Of a DNA stretch of 64,000 nucleotides, positions 1 to 10,993 are shown one piece after another. The DNA lies in assembly GCF_000003855.2 (NCBI RefSeq), contig NW_003101649.1:206478-270477 (forward strand). Reading direction: 5' to 3'. The notes beneath the pieces were generated by a model, which ran no database searches, was not told the DNA's origin, and worked only from the letters and a program-made list of their open reading frames with translations. Both the position numbers and the translations under genes were made by a program. Positions within the stretch are counted from its first letter, which is position 1, and every line of letters starts with the position of its first letter. The DNA comes from Blastomyces gilchristii SLH14081. Its lineage: Eukaryota; Ascomycota; Eurotiomycetes; Onygenales; Ajellomycetaceae.

Positions 1-1390
1 CATTACATCTATTATTCTAATAAGTGTAAAAGATAATATTTCAAAGAAAAAGTCTTCTGAGTATTTAAAACCTTGATGAAATAAGAATATTATATCTAAA
101 AGAAAATAATTAACTACTATTAGAAGAGATTGAAAGAATAATGTAATTTCTAATAAAGAGTTTAAAACTGTCAGAAATGAATATTTTTCAGATATTAAAA
201 GAGCTAAAATAGACTGCTGAAATAAATTTCTTGAAGAAGTATAAGAAAAGAAAGTTTTTAAAGCTTTTAACTATACTAAAACAAGAAGTGTAGCAAAACT
301 TCCAGTCTTAGAATATAAGTTTCAGAATGAATCATATACAGCAAACTCTTTTGAGAAAAAATATCAAGCTTTTATAGAAACTCTCTTTCAAAACTCATCA
401 GATTCAGATTTAGAGAAAGAGAATATATCACTTCTTAACTATATTAATGAAAATGACTGAGAATGGCCTGATCTTATATAAGATGAATTAGAGTCAGCTA
501 TCTTCTCAAGTTCTGTTAAAACTGCTGCAGAGTCTGATTCAATTAATCACTTGATTATTCAAAATACATACTTCTACTTAAAGAATGAATATTTTGAGCT
601 CTTTTTCAATCTCTTGAAAAATGAATATTATTCTGAATACTGAAGAGAAGTCACTGAAGTGATTCTTATAAAATCTAATAGAAAAACTTCAATTTCTAAG
701 TTATATAAAGTAATATCTCTATTGAACTTTCTAGAAAAGATTTTAGAAAAGATAATAGTTACTTAACTATCTTTTATAAGCTCTATTAGTAATTCTCTTT
801 TATTCAGTGAATAAATAAGAGATAGAAAATAATATTCTACAATTGACACTGTTCTCTCAGTTATTCATGATATTTCAATAGCAAAGTATGAAGATCTGGT
901 CTCAACTGTAGTTTTTATTAATATAAAAGAAGCATTTGATCATGTTTCAAAGTCAAAGTTAATTCAAACTTTGAAGATGTTAAAACTGTCACTTTCTTTA
1001 ATAAAATGAGTTAACTATTATATATCTAAAAGAATCATACAACTTTTCTTTGATAAAATGAAATAAGATAAGACTGAGATAAAAATAGAAGTACTGTAAA
1101 AATCTTGAATCTTATTTATTTTATTTGCAATATACACTGTATATCTATTTAAAAATAGAAATATAAGAATTGTGTGATCTCTAAGTTATATAAATGATAT
1201 TAATCTAGTCTACAGCTTAAAAAACTATTAAAGATAATTTAAAAGTGATTGAAAAAGCGGCAAAAGAAAAATCTTTTGTTTAGAGTTAGAGTAGATATCA
1301 ATTAAATTTAATATAAATAAAAAACTGAGTTAATTCATTTCTTTTCTAGATTCAATGAGAAAGAACTGTCTCTAACTCTTTTAAATAGAG
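1..1390 (+). pseudogene. LINE ORF2 reverse transcriptase fragment
   Basis: Decayed reverse transcriptase of the LINE. Reading through stops gives the fingers/palm motif A-FDHVS at 932-949, followed by a helix typical of Tad1/I-clade enzymes ending in a run resembling ISKRIIQLFFD. Near 1300-1340 a conserved IKFNINKTELIHF-like block precedes the thumb. The enzyme would copy its own RNA by target-primed reverse transcription at a nicked chromosomal site. At least 15 in-frame stops or shifts are present. The same stretch recurs at 17509-18890, where it lies downstream of an endonuclease. It breaks off at the Gypsy-A insertion. Confidence 0.85.
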
Positions 1391-1394
1391 AGAT
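1391..1394. repeat. Target-site duplication AGAT, left, of Gypsy-A copy 1
   Basis: AGAT precedes the 5' LTR and is repeated at 9675-9678 directly after the 3' LTR. The uninterrupted LINE at 18880-18895 has the empty site, which confirms the junction. Confidence 0.9.
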
Positions 1395-1564
1395 TGTGGT
1401 TCGGAAGAATGTACGACCGTCGGATAATAACGCGGCCGCTTCTAAACTTGCTTATGAATGTAAAGGGGCCATAGCAGCCACTAATAATTAATTTAGCATA
1501 TGATATATAAGAAGCCGGCGTACGCCTGTAATTGTACACTGGCTCAAGCAACCTTTGAATCACA
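1395..1564 (+). repeat. Gypsy-A copy 1 5' LTR
   Basis: 170 bp, starting TGTGGTTCGG and ending TTGAATCACA; the ends form an 8-bp inverted repeat once one transition is allowed for. Differences from the 3' LTR (9505-9674) are almost all C/T or G/A, many at CpG. It keeps several CpG sites, including a GCGGCCGC block near 1432-1440, while the internal region has almost none. The short minus-strand ORF that overlaps it is a shadow. Confidence 0.95.
1504..1510 (+). promoter_or_regulatory. Probable TATA box of Gypsy-A LTR
   Basis: TATATAA in the middle of the LTR, kept in all four Gypsy-A LTRs. It would set transcription start for the element's RNA about 25-30 bp downstream, near the CpG-rich GCCGGCGTACGCC block. 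Function is inferred from position only. Confidence 0.5.
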
Positions 1565-1574
1565 TCTGATAGCA

Positions 1575-3420
1575 TGTCTAAAAAACTGGTGAGAAGTGCA
1601 GGCTTCTTCAGAGTGTGATAATTCTGTCTACAAAGTGATTTATAGTTATCATGTCAGTGTGGTTCTAGAATGTCTCAAAAGATAGTATATGAAGAGCAGT
1701 GAGCAGAAGAGCATCTGATTGATACTGCTTTGCTTGTTGAAGAAAAACTTCACACTCAGATGAATGCTATGTATGAGATGTGAACAGATGAGATGTGAGA
1801 AAGAGAATGAAAGTGATGAACCAGATTCAAAGAAGTTCACTCTCTACTTAAAAGAAGGATAAAAAGAGAGAATGATCATCATCAGAGTCATATAATGATA
1901 ACAGAAATCATATAACAATATAGTGATATAATAATATAGCAATATAATAATATAGCAATATAATAATAGATATTATACAATTAATGAGAAATCACTGAAA
2001 TAAATATCTTCTTTAATTAATACAAACAACACTCTTCTCTGCTATCTGAATCAGAAGATATGCAGAATCTCTCAGAGAATTTACTTAAAGCAGTAAGAAA
2101 AGTAGCTGAAATCACTGAACTGAAATCAAAGCTCTGTACATGTATGAGAATTCTAAACAAGATTGAGACCTTGTGTACACAGTGACAGGCTGAGACAGAA
2201 GTCAAATAATAAATGATATTCACAGTGAATCAAGCATTCACTATGAAGAGCTTCACTGATGCAATCATCATCATCAATAAGAATAGAGAATACCAGATCT
2301 TAGATCTGCAGCAGAAGATTGAATACTTATACAGATAGACAACTATATCAAATCTGAAGATCTTATTACAATTATTCACAATCTCTTCAGAAGTGTATAT
2401 ATCATTGAAGACTGCTGCACAGAATGAGAATCTGAGCATGAGATATATTAAGTCAGAAGATCTGCTGAAATTATCAAGCTTCAATGATAACTGAAAAAAT
2501 AATGCTATAATCAGCTAACTAAGTCAGATACAATTATATTATCAGATTGAATGTAAACTCACAGACAGACAGTCAATGAAATTCTAATAAATCTTAAAAT
2601 CTGCTATATTTCTATACAGAAAAGTGAAGTTATTATGAATAACTAATGAAAAGATGAATCTCACAGATCTGAAGTGATATTCATTCTCATAAATATGAAA
2701 TGAGTTTTTCAAATGAATCTTACACAACTTTGAGAAAGTGAATATATAAGATAAATATTATAAACACTTCACTAAGTGTAGATAAGTGAGTGATCTTATA
2801 TTATACTTTATACACTTCAGCTTACACTATTTCATATTAAATGAAGAGCTTTCAATATCTTTCTATTTACAGATCTTTATTCATGATCTTACACCTGAAT
2901 TAAGAGTGAAATGAAAATGCTTAATCTCACAATCAGACACAGTGAAAGAAGTGTATAATATTCTCATTATATAAGAATAAGTGAGTTAATTATAACAGAT
3001 AATACTGCAATTGAGTATATCTCAGTGAAGAAAAGATAATCAGACTTCTATGACACAAGTCACATATCTGAATATGATAAAGCTAGATTTGAATATTATT
3101 ACTAAAGTGCTGAATTTCTCAAAAAAGAGATTCTCTGAGTGAAAATCTTGATATTATGAGTATCAAGCTTACTTTAACTGCAGATGTCAAAATCATGATG
3201 CAAAAGATTATACACAGTGTACACAGTTAAGAGAAGTAAGAGAGTTAAAAAACTAGCAGAATCAGTGAGCTCAGAGACACTTACTGATATTCTATAAAAA
3301 GTCTTTAAAGTGAAAGAGATGTCTGTATTAAATGATTCTCTGAATTCTGTGAATATTAAGAGAAAGCAGGCTTCTAAATAAGATATAAGTGAGAATGATG
3401 AAGCAGACACTCATCTCAAT
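1575..3420 (+). pseudogene. Gypsy-A gag remnant with zinc knuckle
   Basis: Decayed gag (capsid/nucleocapsid). The clearest mark is the nucleocapsid zinc knuckle at 3170-3211, pattern C-x2-C-x4-H-x4-C, in which first and last Cys read as Tyr (TGC/TGT to TAC/TAT) while the second Cys (3179-3181) and His (3194-3196) remain. In the sister copy near 33835 the first Cys is intact, so the motif is real. Short tandem AT-rich units at about 1915-1975 interrupt the frame. Several ORFs on the minus strand here are shadows of a purine-biased sequence. The start codon cannot be fixed. Confidence 0.7.
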
Positions 3421-3780
3421 GTCTTGAGATCTGAAATGTTAATATATAAAGAGCACTTGAATAAGAATTAAGAGATGATTATAAAAGTATTAGCAGATAT
3501 AGAAGCTTCTATATAATATATTAATAATTATATAATCTGAAGACTGAAAGAGATCTGCTGAGTAGAGAATCTCTGATGTATAAGATTATCTGATAACTGA
3601 TATTTAATATTATCTACAAGAGTAAGAGTTCTCTTACACTTTGAAGAATCATCTTGTTATATTTAAGTGTGAGAGCTGCAGAATATGAAATATAATCTTA
3701 TTCTTAAACTTAATTGATTTAAAAGATTCAATCTGCAGATTCAATAATGTACATGTTATATACAGTTAACTGATAGAAAG
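3420..3780 (+). pseudogene. Gypsy-A protease region
   Basis: Between gag and reverse transcriptase. The block read near 3690-3760 matches the conserved end of gypsy retropepsins (D-L-I-L-G-L-P-W-L pattern, here N-L-I-L-K-L-N-W-F) followed by a residue run ending in an I-Q/D-W-like position. The catalytic D-S/T-G is not resolved with certainty. It would cleave the Gag-Pol polyprotein. Confidence 0.55.
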
Positions 3781-4099
3781 AAAACAGTTCATATAATTCT
3801 ATTAACTGATATGAGAAGGATATTTCATATCTCTGATATAGAAGGATTAAATCTGCTTATGTATTAATAAGTAAAGAGAATAATTCACAAGATCTCATCT
3901 AAAAGTATTCTGTATGTCATATAAGATCTGAAAGTGAAGAAAATCAAGATAAAGAATATGTGAGAGAATAAGTATATGAAGAAGCTTCTGAAGAAGTATA
4001 GAAAGATCTTCTGAACAGATCTTTCACTGAAACTGCTGCTGAAATGAGAATTTGTACATGAGATTGACATGAGAAATGCAAAACCAGTCAATCAGAATG

Positions 4100-4780
4100 T
4101 GTATTCTCTATCACAAACATATCTTAAAGAACAGAAGTGTCAGATCACAGACCTTCTAGAATGTGATCTTATATAATTCTCATCAAGTATGTGAGACTTT
4201 CCAGTTCTATTCATGAAAAAGACAGATGAGGAGTGACAGATGTGTATCAATCAATTATCAAGCACTTAACAAGCTTATGATCAAGAATGAATATTCACTG
4301 TCATGAATTCAATAACAGTTGAATACAGTTGAAAACACCTGATATCTATTGAAGATTAATCTTCTCTCAGAATACTAGCAGATCTGTGTAGACAAACTGT
4401 CAGTTCTGTGAACTGTGTTTAATATATAAGAAGAGAAGTTCAAATTCCTAGCAATGTTATTCAGTCTAACAAATGTATTCATCATCTTTCAAATAATAAT
4501 GAATATAATTCTTTATAAACAGAATGAAATCTCATATTATATATATCTTGATAACATTCTAGTCTTTTCAAACTCATACAATGAATATCTGAAGTATCTT
4601 GATAAAGTGCTTATAACTCTGACAGAGTATAAGCTCTATGCTAAATCAACAAAGTATGTGTTTGAAATGAAAGAGTTGAAGTTTATAGAACATGTAGTAA
4701 GTGATGACTGTATACACCTCATTCTGAAGAAATTGAATATCATAGTGAATTGACTATGACTGAGAAATGTACATTATATA
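4100..4780 (+). pseudogene. Gypsy-A reverse transcriptase
   Basis: An open stretch at 4454-4753 covers the palm domain. The catalytic box reads YLDN at 4544-4555 instead of YLDD, followed by ILVFS; the second Asp codon GAC has become AAC, a G-to-A change that abolishes catalysis. Downstream residues follow the gypsy pattern (a helix with H/Y-L-x-x-V-L, then K-C/Y-x-F). Upstream fingers motifs near 4130-4440 are broken by stops. Confidence 0.88.
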
Positions 4781-4899
4781 CAACAGTTTCTTGAATTAAT
4801 CTTATATTACTGCAGATTCATCAAGGATTTCATATGAATATCTGTATCACTCTCAGATCTCTTAAGAGAAATAGATATAAATCTGTAAAAGAAGAAGTT

Positions 4900-5400
4900 T
4901 TATTCAATCATCTGAAATGCTGTATGTGAAGAGGCTTTTCTCACACTGAGAGAATGTGTAATAACATTCTCAGTGCTTATTCAATCAGATTATAATAAAT
5001 CTTTCTACATTAAGATAAATGCATCTGAATGAGCTATCAGAGATACTCTTTTACAGATGAGTAAGAACAGCAAGCTGCACTCAGTGATATATAATGATAG
5101 AAAACTATCAGATACTGAGCTCAATTACTCAGTGTATGAAAAGAAATTGCTAGTGATTAAACACATACTAATGTTATAAGATAGATATATTGACAACAGA
5201 TATATAATAATAGTGATTATGAATCATGAAAGTCTTATCTATCTATAATTAATAATAAAATCTTTCAAATACTTAGTATGTTGAATCTCAGAGTTCTAAG
5301 TGTATAATCTTCATATTAAATACTGAAAGAAATCAGACACTGTGATGTCTGATGTAATCAGTTACAGATCTGATTTCATGAGTGAGAGTTCTGTGAATCA
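4900..5400 (+). pseudogene. Gypsy-A RNase H domain
   Basis: Reading about 4995-5160 gives a K-I-N-A-S-E-W-A-I block corresponding to the D-A-S-D-x-A-I-G core of Ty3/gypsy RNase H, then an R-K-L-S-D-T-E-L-N-Y block and E-K-K-L-L-V-I-K-H. The first catalytic Asp reads as Asn. The domain removes template RNA during minus-strand synthesis. It is matched almost base for base at 47290-47480 in copy 2. Confidence 0.85.
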
Positions 5401-5459
5401 GATATAAGAGAAGTTTGTGTTAAACATGCTGAGAGAGTGTAAGAAATCAGAATGAGTAA

Positions 5460-6470
5460 ACACAATGATCTCTCACTTGAAGAATGATAAGATGTTGAAT
5501 GATAAGTGTCTTATGAAAGTAGTAGAAGAGATACTTCTGAACTTTAAGCTGAGGAAATTGAAAAATGATATTGTGCTTTATCATGATCTAGAATATGCAG
5601 AAGCTCTCTATCTAGAACATTTATTTAGATGTGACTTAGTGACTTATATACACAAGGAATTCAGTCACTTAAAAAGCTCTGAACTCATAAGTGTACTTAA
5701 ATCAAGAGCATACTGGTCAAGCATGACTGAGAACATTCAGATATACACTCATAAGAGCCTGAATTGTCAGGTTGTGAAAGAATCTAAGAAAGGGTTAGAA
5801 TGCAAGAAAGTGCATTATCAGATAAAGTGTATAATATAACTGTTCAAATAATGAAGAGTGAATCTCATAGACATATTACTATGAATATCAAATGAAAATC
5901 AATGAATAATCACTACTATTAATTATACTACTGACTGATCAGTTGTGAAAGCAGTTTTAGAGATAATAGAGAAGATAGTGATGAAGTTTCTATATAATGA
6001 GATCTATATCAACTATGAAATGCTGTATGAGATTCTAACTGATAACAGTGCAAATCTTATAGAAGAAGTAGTGAGACATTTCATAAGTCAGTTACAGACA
6101 AGATATTGTAGAACAATGTCATATCATCTGCAGATGAACAGAAAAGTGAAATACTTGAATGAAATCTTGAGCAACATGCTGATGAAATATCTAGTGAGTA
6201 AGTCTACAAGATTATGAGATAAATATCTCAGTCAGATGCTATTAGTCATGCAAATTCAGCAGTATACAGACTCTAAGTGTTCATTATTTCATCTATTGTA
6301 TGAATTGTATCTGTGCATTCTGAAGAATGCTTTAGAAAAGATGAAGAAGAGAACAGCAGTTATGAATACAGTAGTAGCAGTTGTAAATGCAACAGTTGCA
6401 GATGAAGAACTAAGATTGAAAGTGATCAGTCACACATGTGTAAAAGCTAACAAGTTACTCCTGAACTGAG
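5460..6470 (+). pseudogene. Gypsy-A integrase
   Basis: Three open fragments (5465-5839, 5945-6217, 6236-6469) together trace a gypsy integrase. The first has an N-terminal zinc-binding region of HHCC type, with H-K-E-F-S-H-L and a C-x2-C remnant (one Cys still visible in L-N-C-Q). The second holds the second catalytic Asp in L-T-D-N-S-A-N at 6035-6055 and the N-G/N-R-K-V block with the expected Glu. The third matches the L-L-Y-x-L-Y-L-C-I-L pattern at the end of the core. Frameshifts and stops separate them. Confidence 0.85.
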
Positions 6471-6730
6471 CAATTCAATTGAAAAGAATATGAGACTCAC
6501 TAGTTAAGAAATTGAGTCTCAAGATAAGAATGTGAGTTCTTATATACAATGAGAGCTCTGAGAAGTTCTAATCTAGATGATTTAAGCTATATAAAATACT
6601 CAAATCATATTCTCTGAGAACATACACATTGAAAGAATCAGAGAGATGAGTCTTACATAACTTAATAAATGATTCATAACTTATGAAAGTAAAGATGCAA
6701 GACCTGAGTGAATTATAATTATTCATAGCA
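6470..6730 (+). pseudogene. Gypsy-A integrase C-terminal module
   Basis: After the core the reading W-V-L-I-Y-N-E-S then K-F-x-S-R-W-F-K-L-Y-K-I and an L-H-N-L-I-N-D-S block resemble the GPY/F-type C-terminal module of fungal gypsy integrases. No clear chromodomain follows, unlike families B and C here. Confidence 0.6.
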
Positions 6731-7468
6731 CTATTATCAGTGTTGAAAAAGAAGAGACTTACAATTGAAAAGTCTTACAAAGTAAGAGAAATCATAGATA
6801 CTTATAAATCAGATAATCTCACTTATTTCAATCTTTTTATAATTATAAGAAAAGAATGAGAAGAAATGAAGAAATCAGATGAATATCATACTTCAATAAG
6901 TGATGAGACTGTAATCAGTTGTATGATAATATGCTGCAGACAGCAGATATAACATAGTAAAGAGTAGTCTCAAAGTAACAGACTTGTACATAAGTCATAT
7001 TACAGAAGAAAAAGGAATTCAGAGTTGAATTCAACTGTTTATACCAGTTCAATCATAAAGATAACAGAGAATGAATCATCTGAAACATTCACAGATATAT
7101 AAGACTAAGTCATCTTGATCTCTGAGAACACTCAGAGATTGAGTGAGATTAGTTTTAATAAGTTATTTACTGTAGTGATCTGAGCAGGTGAAGAGAGACA
7201 GTATAATGCATGAGATAGAATTACAAAAGATGAAAGCTGCTGAATCTAGTCACTGAATACTGTATTATATAGAGATCATGTAAGAGTAGTGACTAGCAGA
7301 CAAAGAAAAAGTGTAAGAAAAGAAAAGAGATAATGAATTAATTATCAACTGTAAGAGTGGGCTGCAAAAGACAAATATTATCATATATCTCATTCATTTT
7401 TATATGCTACATGTTTAATCTATTTCCAACATCACATCATCTGAAAAACATTAAAAACAAAGGAAATC

Positions 7469-7780
7469 TCAAAACTCAAAATTCATAAGGAATTCAAGGG
7501 CTGCAAGCTGCTCTTGTAACAATATTATACATATCTTCAATTCCTCTACTACTCTGTGTACAACATTAATGTCATTTATTGCAAGATTGACTGAAATGCC
7601 AATATAGAAATGTGTATGTGTATGTGTAGAAAAATTGAAGAAGAGTGCAGAACCTGCAGAACCAGAAGTCAGAACAGAAAAGATAAAAACAGAAGAAATG
7701 AAAGAAGAAGAAGATATAGAATTAGATAAATGACAGTGAGAGTCATCTGAGACTGAACACTTATGACTCAGTGTATGCAC
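7469..7780 (-). pseudogene. Antisense ORF 1 of Gypsy-A, 103 codons
   Basis: Minus-strand ORF, not recognised. Ser-rich N-terminal third, then a block with G-S-A-L-F-F-N-F-S, T-H-F-Y-I, I-S-V-N-L-A-I-N-D-I-N and V-H-R-V-V-E-E. The same blocks appear in order in the minus ORF at 49800-50078 of copy 2, so it belongs to the element. Whether it is translated is unknown: purine bias on the opposite strand could keep it open by chance. Confidence 0.3.
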
Positions 7781-7906
7781 AATCTTCTCTGCAGAAGAGG
7801 AAGAGAAAGTGATAGAAGAAGCTTGAGAATGAGAGAGAGTAGTCTCAGCAGTGTTATTATCTTTGATTAAAATAATCTCTGATACTGAAGTAACTAAGAA
7901 CTATTA

Positions 7907-8176
7907 TTAGTATACAAAACTGTAAAAGCAGGAATAATAATTACTGAATAAATACTCACTGATCTTAGAATTGTATGTGTAATTACAATATACATGAGAC
8001 TTCTCAGAAAGAGAGAGAGAAACATGAGAGAATACAGAAAGTAGAACACAGTGTGTGAATAACTCATTCTTACAACAACATCTCAGATAAGATGTACAAG
8101 TCTCACATCTGTGAGTGTAAAAGAGTATGACATCTGTGTTTCTGTTTCTGAAAACACAGATATCTTTTACCTGCAC
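7907..8176 (-). pseudogene. Antisense ORF 2 of Gypsy-A, 89 codons, Cys-rich
   Basis: Minus-strand ORF with several Cys (C-E-T-C-T-S-Y-L-R-C-C-C-K) and Tyr-rich C-terminus; no family recognised. The corresponding DNA in copy 2 (about 50200-50480) keeps the C-E-T-x-T-S-C-L-K-C block but has stops. Confidence 0.28.
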
Positions 8177-8613
8177 TATGAAATTAGATGACAGATGTCA
8201 GAGAATAGACTGATATGAATCTATCATTTCAAAGAAATTCACTAGAGTGAATGTCTCTGTGATATTGAACTTTACAGTTGTAAAAAGTTTCTTAGTATCT
8301 GTGAATATCATGACTTTATATATAGCAAAACTCATAACAATTTTCTCTAAGAACAGAAAAATCAGTGTCAGAAAGAAAAGATGAAAAAGAAAAAAGACTT
8401 ACAATCTCAACACTGTTGAAGAGAAAGATGATTCTCTGATATAAATAAACAATTATCTCATCATGAATATTTAAAATAAATGTAATAATTAATGTCTGTG
8501 ACTGAGCTTCAGATAGTCATGTTATACACAGTCTTCATACAATAAATTGTTCTAGGAATTAGTAAGAAGAGTGAGAGTGTACACACTGAAAAACATAATT
8601 CATGAAGTCTATA

Positions 8614-8976
8614 TCACATCTCCTTGAAATGAGAAGAGCTGATAATGAAAGTAGAGACAGCAGAATCAGAGGGAGCAGAGGTAGTAGAAGTGAAAGAATC
8701 AGACACAGAAGCAGAGATAGCAGGAGTGGAAGAATCAGACACAGAAGCAGATGTAGAAGATTGAGAGAAAGCAGCAGTGAAAGAAACAGAGAGAGCAGAA
8801 GAAGATGTAGAAGACTCAGTCACACATAATATGAATAATTTCTTCATTATTATGTTCTTTAAGTTCTTGATCAATAATTCAATATTGAGTTCACTATCAT
8901 CAGCAGATGTGAATCTGTCAATGTGTAAAGATTCTACATGAATAAAAAAAAAACATATCAGTATCTGTATTTATAT
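8614..8976 (-). pseudogene. Antisense ORF 3 of Gypsy-A, Ser/Thr-rich
   Basis: Minus-strand reading whose open part is 8614-8874. It starts with a block N-L-K-N-I-I-M-K-K-L and continues as a Ser/Thr/Ala-rich tract containing two 12-residue repeats (S-A-S-V-S-D-S...). The longer, open counterpart in copy 2 is 50798-51229. The overlapping plus-strand Arg/Ser-rich ORF at 8602-8829 is a shadow. No known domain; resembles low-complexity surface or linker sequence only in composition. Confidence 0.33.
8690..8760. repeat. 36-bp tandem repeat, two units
   Basis: Units at 8690-8725 and 8726-8760 share GAAGAATCAGACACAGAAGC-like cores. The unit is a multiple of three and keeps the minus frame open, giving the 12-residue Ser/Thr repeat. 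Confidence 0.75.
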
Positions 8977-9490
8977 AAAATTGTGTCAGAAAACATGATC
9001 GGAAGCTCACTGAGAAGAAAAAATGATTGAGAGTGTATAAGAAGATGAAGAAGATATGCTATTCATGATAATATATTCTGATGATTGTTAGAAGATAAAC
9101 AAGTCCTGATCATGTTTCACAATGCATTACACTTACTGATAATAAACTGTCTGATATAAGCACTATGATGATACTTGTTATGGAAATGAGAGGCCATTGC
9201 CAGAAATGTATATGATGTGATAGATAGACAGATAGAAAGAGTTGAACAGAAGAAAGAAATAGAAATCTTGAATGAGATGATGATGTTCAATAATAATAAT
9301 GATGAAGAAGATGATTGAAAAATGAGAAAAGTTAGTAAATGAGTGATATAATATAGTGAAAGTTTCTTTGTGAGAGTGTATGCAGAATGCTAGCTGAATC
9401 AGAGATAGATCATAGAATTGTGAATGCTAGTGACACGCTAATCTGCATGAAGCTAGGATGAATGTCATGGTCATGTGAGCGTGACTGAAT

Positions 9491-9504
9491 CTGGTGAGAG
9501 AGGA
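9491..9504 (+). promoter_or_regulatory. Polypurine tract of Gypsy-A copy 1
   Basis: CTGGTGAGAGAGGA directly abuts the 3' LTR start TGTGATTC, the expected place for the plus-strand primer. Confidence 0.7.
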
Positions 9505-9674
9505 TGTGATTCAGAAGAATGTATGACTGTCAGATAATAACGCGGCCGCTTCCAAACTTGCTTATGAATGTAAAGGGGTCATAGCAGCCACTAATAATTA
9601 ATTTAGTGTATGATATATAAGAAGCCGGCGTACGCCTGTAATCGTACGCTGGCTCAAGCAACCTTTGAATCACA
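9505..9674 (+). repeat. Gypsy-A copy 1 3' LTR
   Basis: 170 bp, TGTGATTCAG to TTGAATCACA, followed by TSD AGAT at 9675-9678. Same length as the 5' LTR; differences are transitions. Confidence 0.95.
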
Positions 9675-9678
9675 AGAT

Positions 9679-10993
9679 TAAACTCAGTATAAATGTCAAA
9701 TGATTAGAAGTATGATTAAACTCTAAGTTGAATTTTAAATATCACATTCAACAAAGAACTGTCAAGGCAGAAAGACTATCAAACAACATAATCAGACTAT
9801 TAAATACAGAGAGAGGTCTATTCTTCCAGGCTGTGAGACAGTTATATATAGTCTGTATTATCTCAGTAGCTGATTATAAAGTTCAAGTTTAATAAAATAA
9901 TTAAGAGAATTTCACTGTACTTTTTCAAAGTCTGTAAAACAGAGCTTTGAGAAGAATTCTAAGCACATTCAAATCATCTTCTATTAAAGCAATGAAAATT
10001 AAAGCTTCAATTCTCTCTTCTGCTATTAGATTTGAAAAGGCCTGTATAAACTATACTCTGAGAGTTATAAAGATGAGCTTAAATTATATAATCAGAGAAA
10101 GAATCTCTTCTTCATTTTTATTAATTAACTCTGGAAATGAACTGGATTGAAACAGATTTCTTGATTGAAATGAAAATAATTCTTCAAAGAAAATGTCTTC
10201 ACAACTGTAGAGACTATACTCACTGATTAAAAATCAATTTTCTTCTTTAAATGTTGAAAAAGTTAATCATGAGAAGATATGTCTCTATAGAGACAAGCTT
10301 GAATCTGTTATAAACTTATAAATAAGTGAACTATCTAAGAAGAAAGAATATGAACAGTATTTAAAGAGAATTTCTACAATTAATATAGAAGCCTCTATTC
10401 TGATTTATTCAGATGACTGCAAAAATGAGAATTTGAATAGATTAAACACAGACATTGCTTATACTGAAGATAATATCAATTTTATCTCAGATTTCTGAAA
10501 ATTAAGCTGTGAATCTGAAGTCTTTGATGCTGAACTATTTATAATAGTAAAAGCTTTCAAACTCATTGAAATAAAATCTTATAAAAGAGGAAATAGTTTG
10601 AAATAGATATGAATATTCTCTGATAGTCAAGCTGCTTTAAAAAGACTTAGAAATAGTCAGATTAATAATAATCAAATGAATCTTGAACTGATCTTATACT
10701 CTGTTTTAAAAATTTAAAAGAGAAGAATATCAAAGCTGATAATTCATCTACACTAAGTTTCTGCTCATATGAATATTCATAACAATGAATTGACTGATTC
10801 AGCTGTAAAAGAGAGTTCAGAATTAAGTAGATTTATTCAAAGAATTGTGTCCTGATCTTTTATAAAGAGAAAAATAAAAGAATCTTATTTAGATAAGTGA
10901 AATGAAAGCTGACAGAAACAAAAGAAGAGTATACATTATTCAAGATTTGAAACAAAATCTAAGTGAAAATCTTGTTCAATTAAATGTAAAAAG
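9679..10993 (+). pseudogene. LINE ORF2, RNase H part
   Basis: Continuation of the LINE ORF2 after the Gypsy-A insertion. The RNase H catalytic set is visible: Y-S-D-D at 10406-10417, D-A-E-L-F at 10526-10540 and S-D-S-Q-A-A at 10618-10635, in the spacing of Tad1/I-type elements. An RNase H domain in ORF2 excludes L1-type LINEs. A short open stretch at 9947-10150 lies in the linker between reverse transcriptase and RNase H. Several TGA and TAA stops are present. Confidence 0.85.
10981..10993. repeat. 13-bp TSD, left, of SINE-like element
   Basis: TAAATGTAAAAAG, repeated exactly at 12067-12079. Long, A-rich TSDs are typical of LINE-driven insertion. Confidence 0.9.

Larger units (their letters stand above)
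6730..9490. other. Long post-integrase region of Gypsy-A
   Basis: 2.8 kb between integrase and 3' LTR with no recognisable plus-strand gene. The plus strand is purine-rich (many AGA/GAA/CAGA runs), which tends to keep the minus strand open. Three minus-strand ORFs and a 36-bp tandem repeat are listed separately. The same region is present at 49000-51760 in copy 2. Confidence 0.6.
1395..9674 (+). mobile_element. Gypsy-A copy 1, full-length Ty3/gypsy LTR retrotransposon
   Basis: An 8.28-kb element with two 170-bp LTRs, a 4-bp TSD (AGAT) and LTR termini TGTGATTC/GAATCACA, inserted in LINE copy 1. Order on the plus strand: gag with a zinc knuckle, protease, reverse transcriptase, RNase H, integrase, integrase C-terminal module. 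This is the Ty3/gypsy order. A further 2.8 kb lies between integrase and the 3' LTR, unusually long, with ORFs only on the opposite strand. The internal region is saturated with transitions; no frame is intact. A second copy with the same LTRs lies at 32647-51940. Confidence 0.93.

Noticed and set aside
1381..1575. 64-codon minus ORF
   Set aside because: Lies over the Gypsy-A 5' LTR and its junction.
8602..8829. Arg/Ser-rich ORF resembling an SR protein
   Set aside because: Complement of the Ser/Thr-rich antisense frame; composed of purine-rich tandem repeats, no RNA-binding domain.
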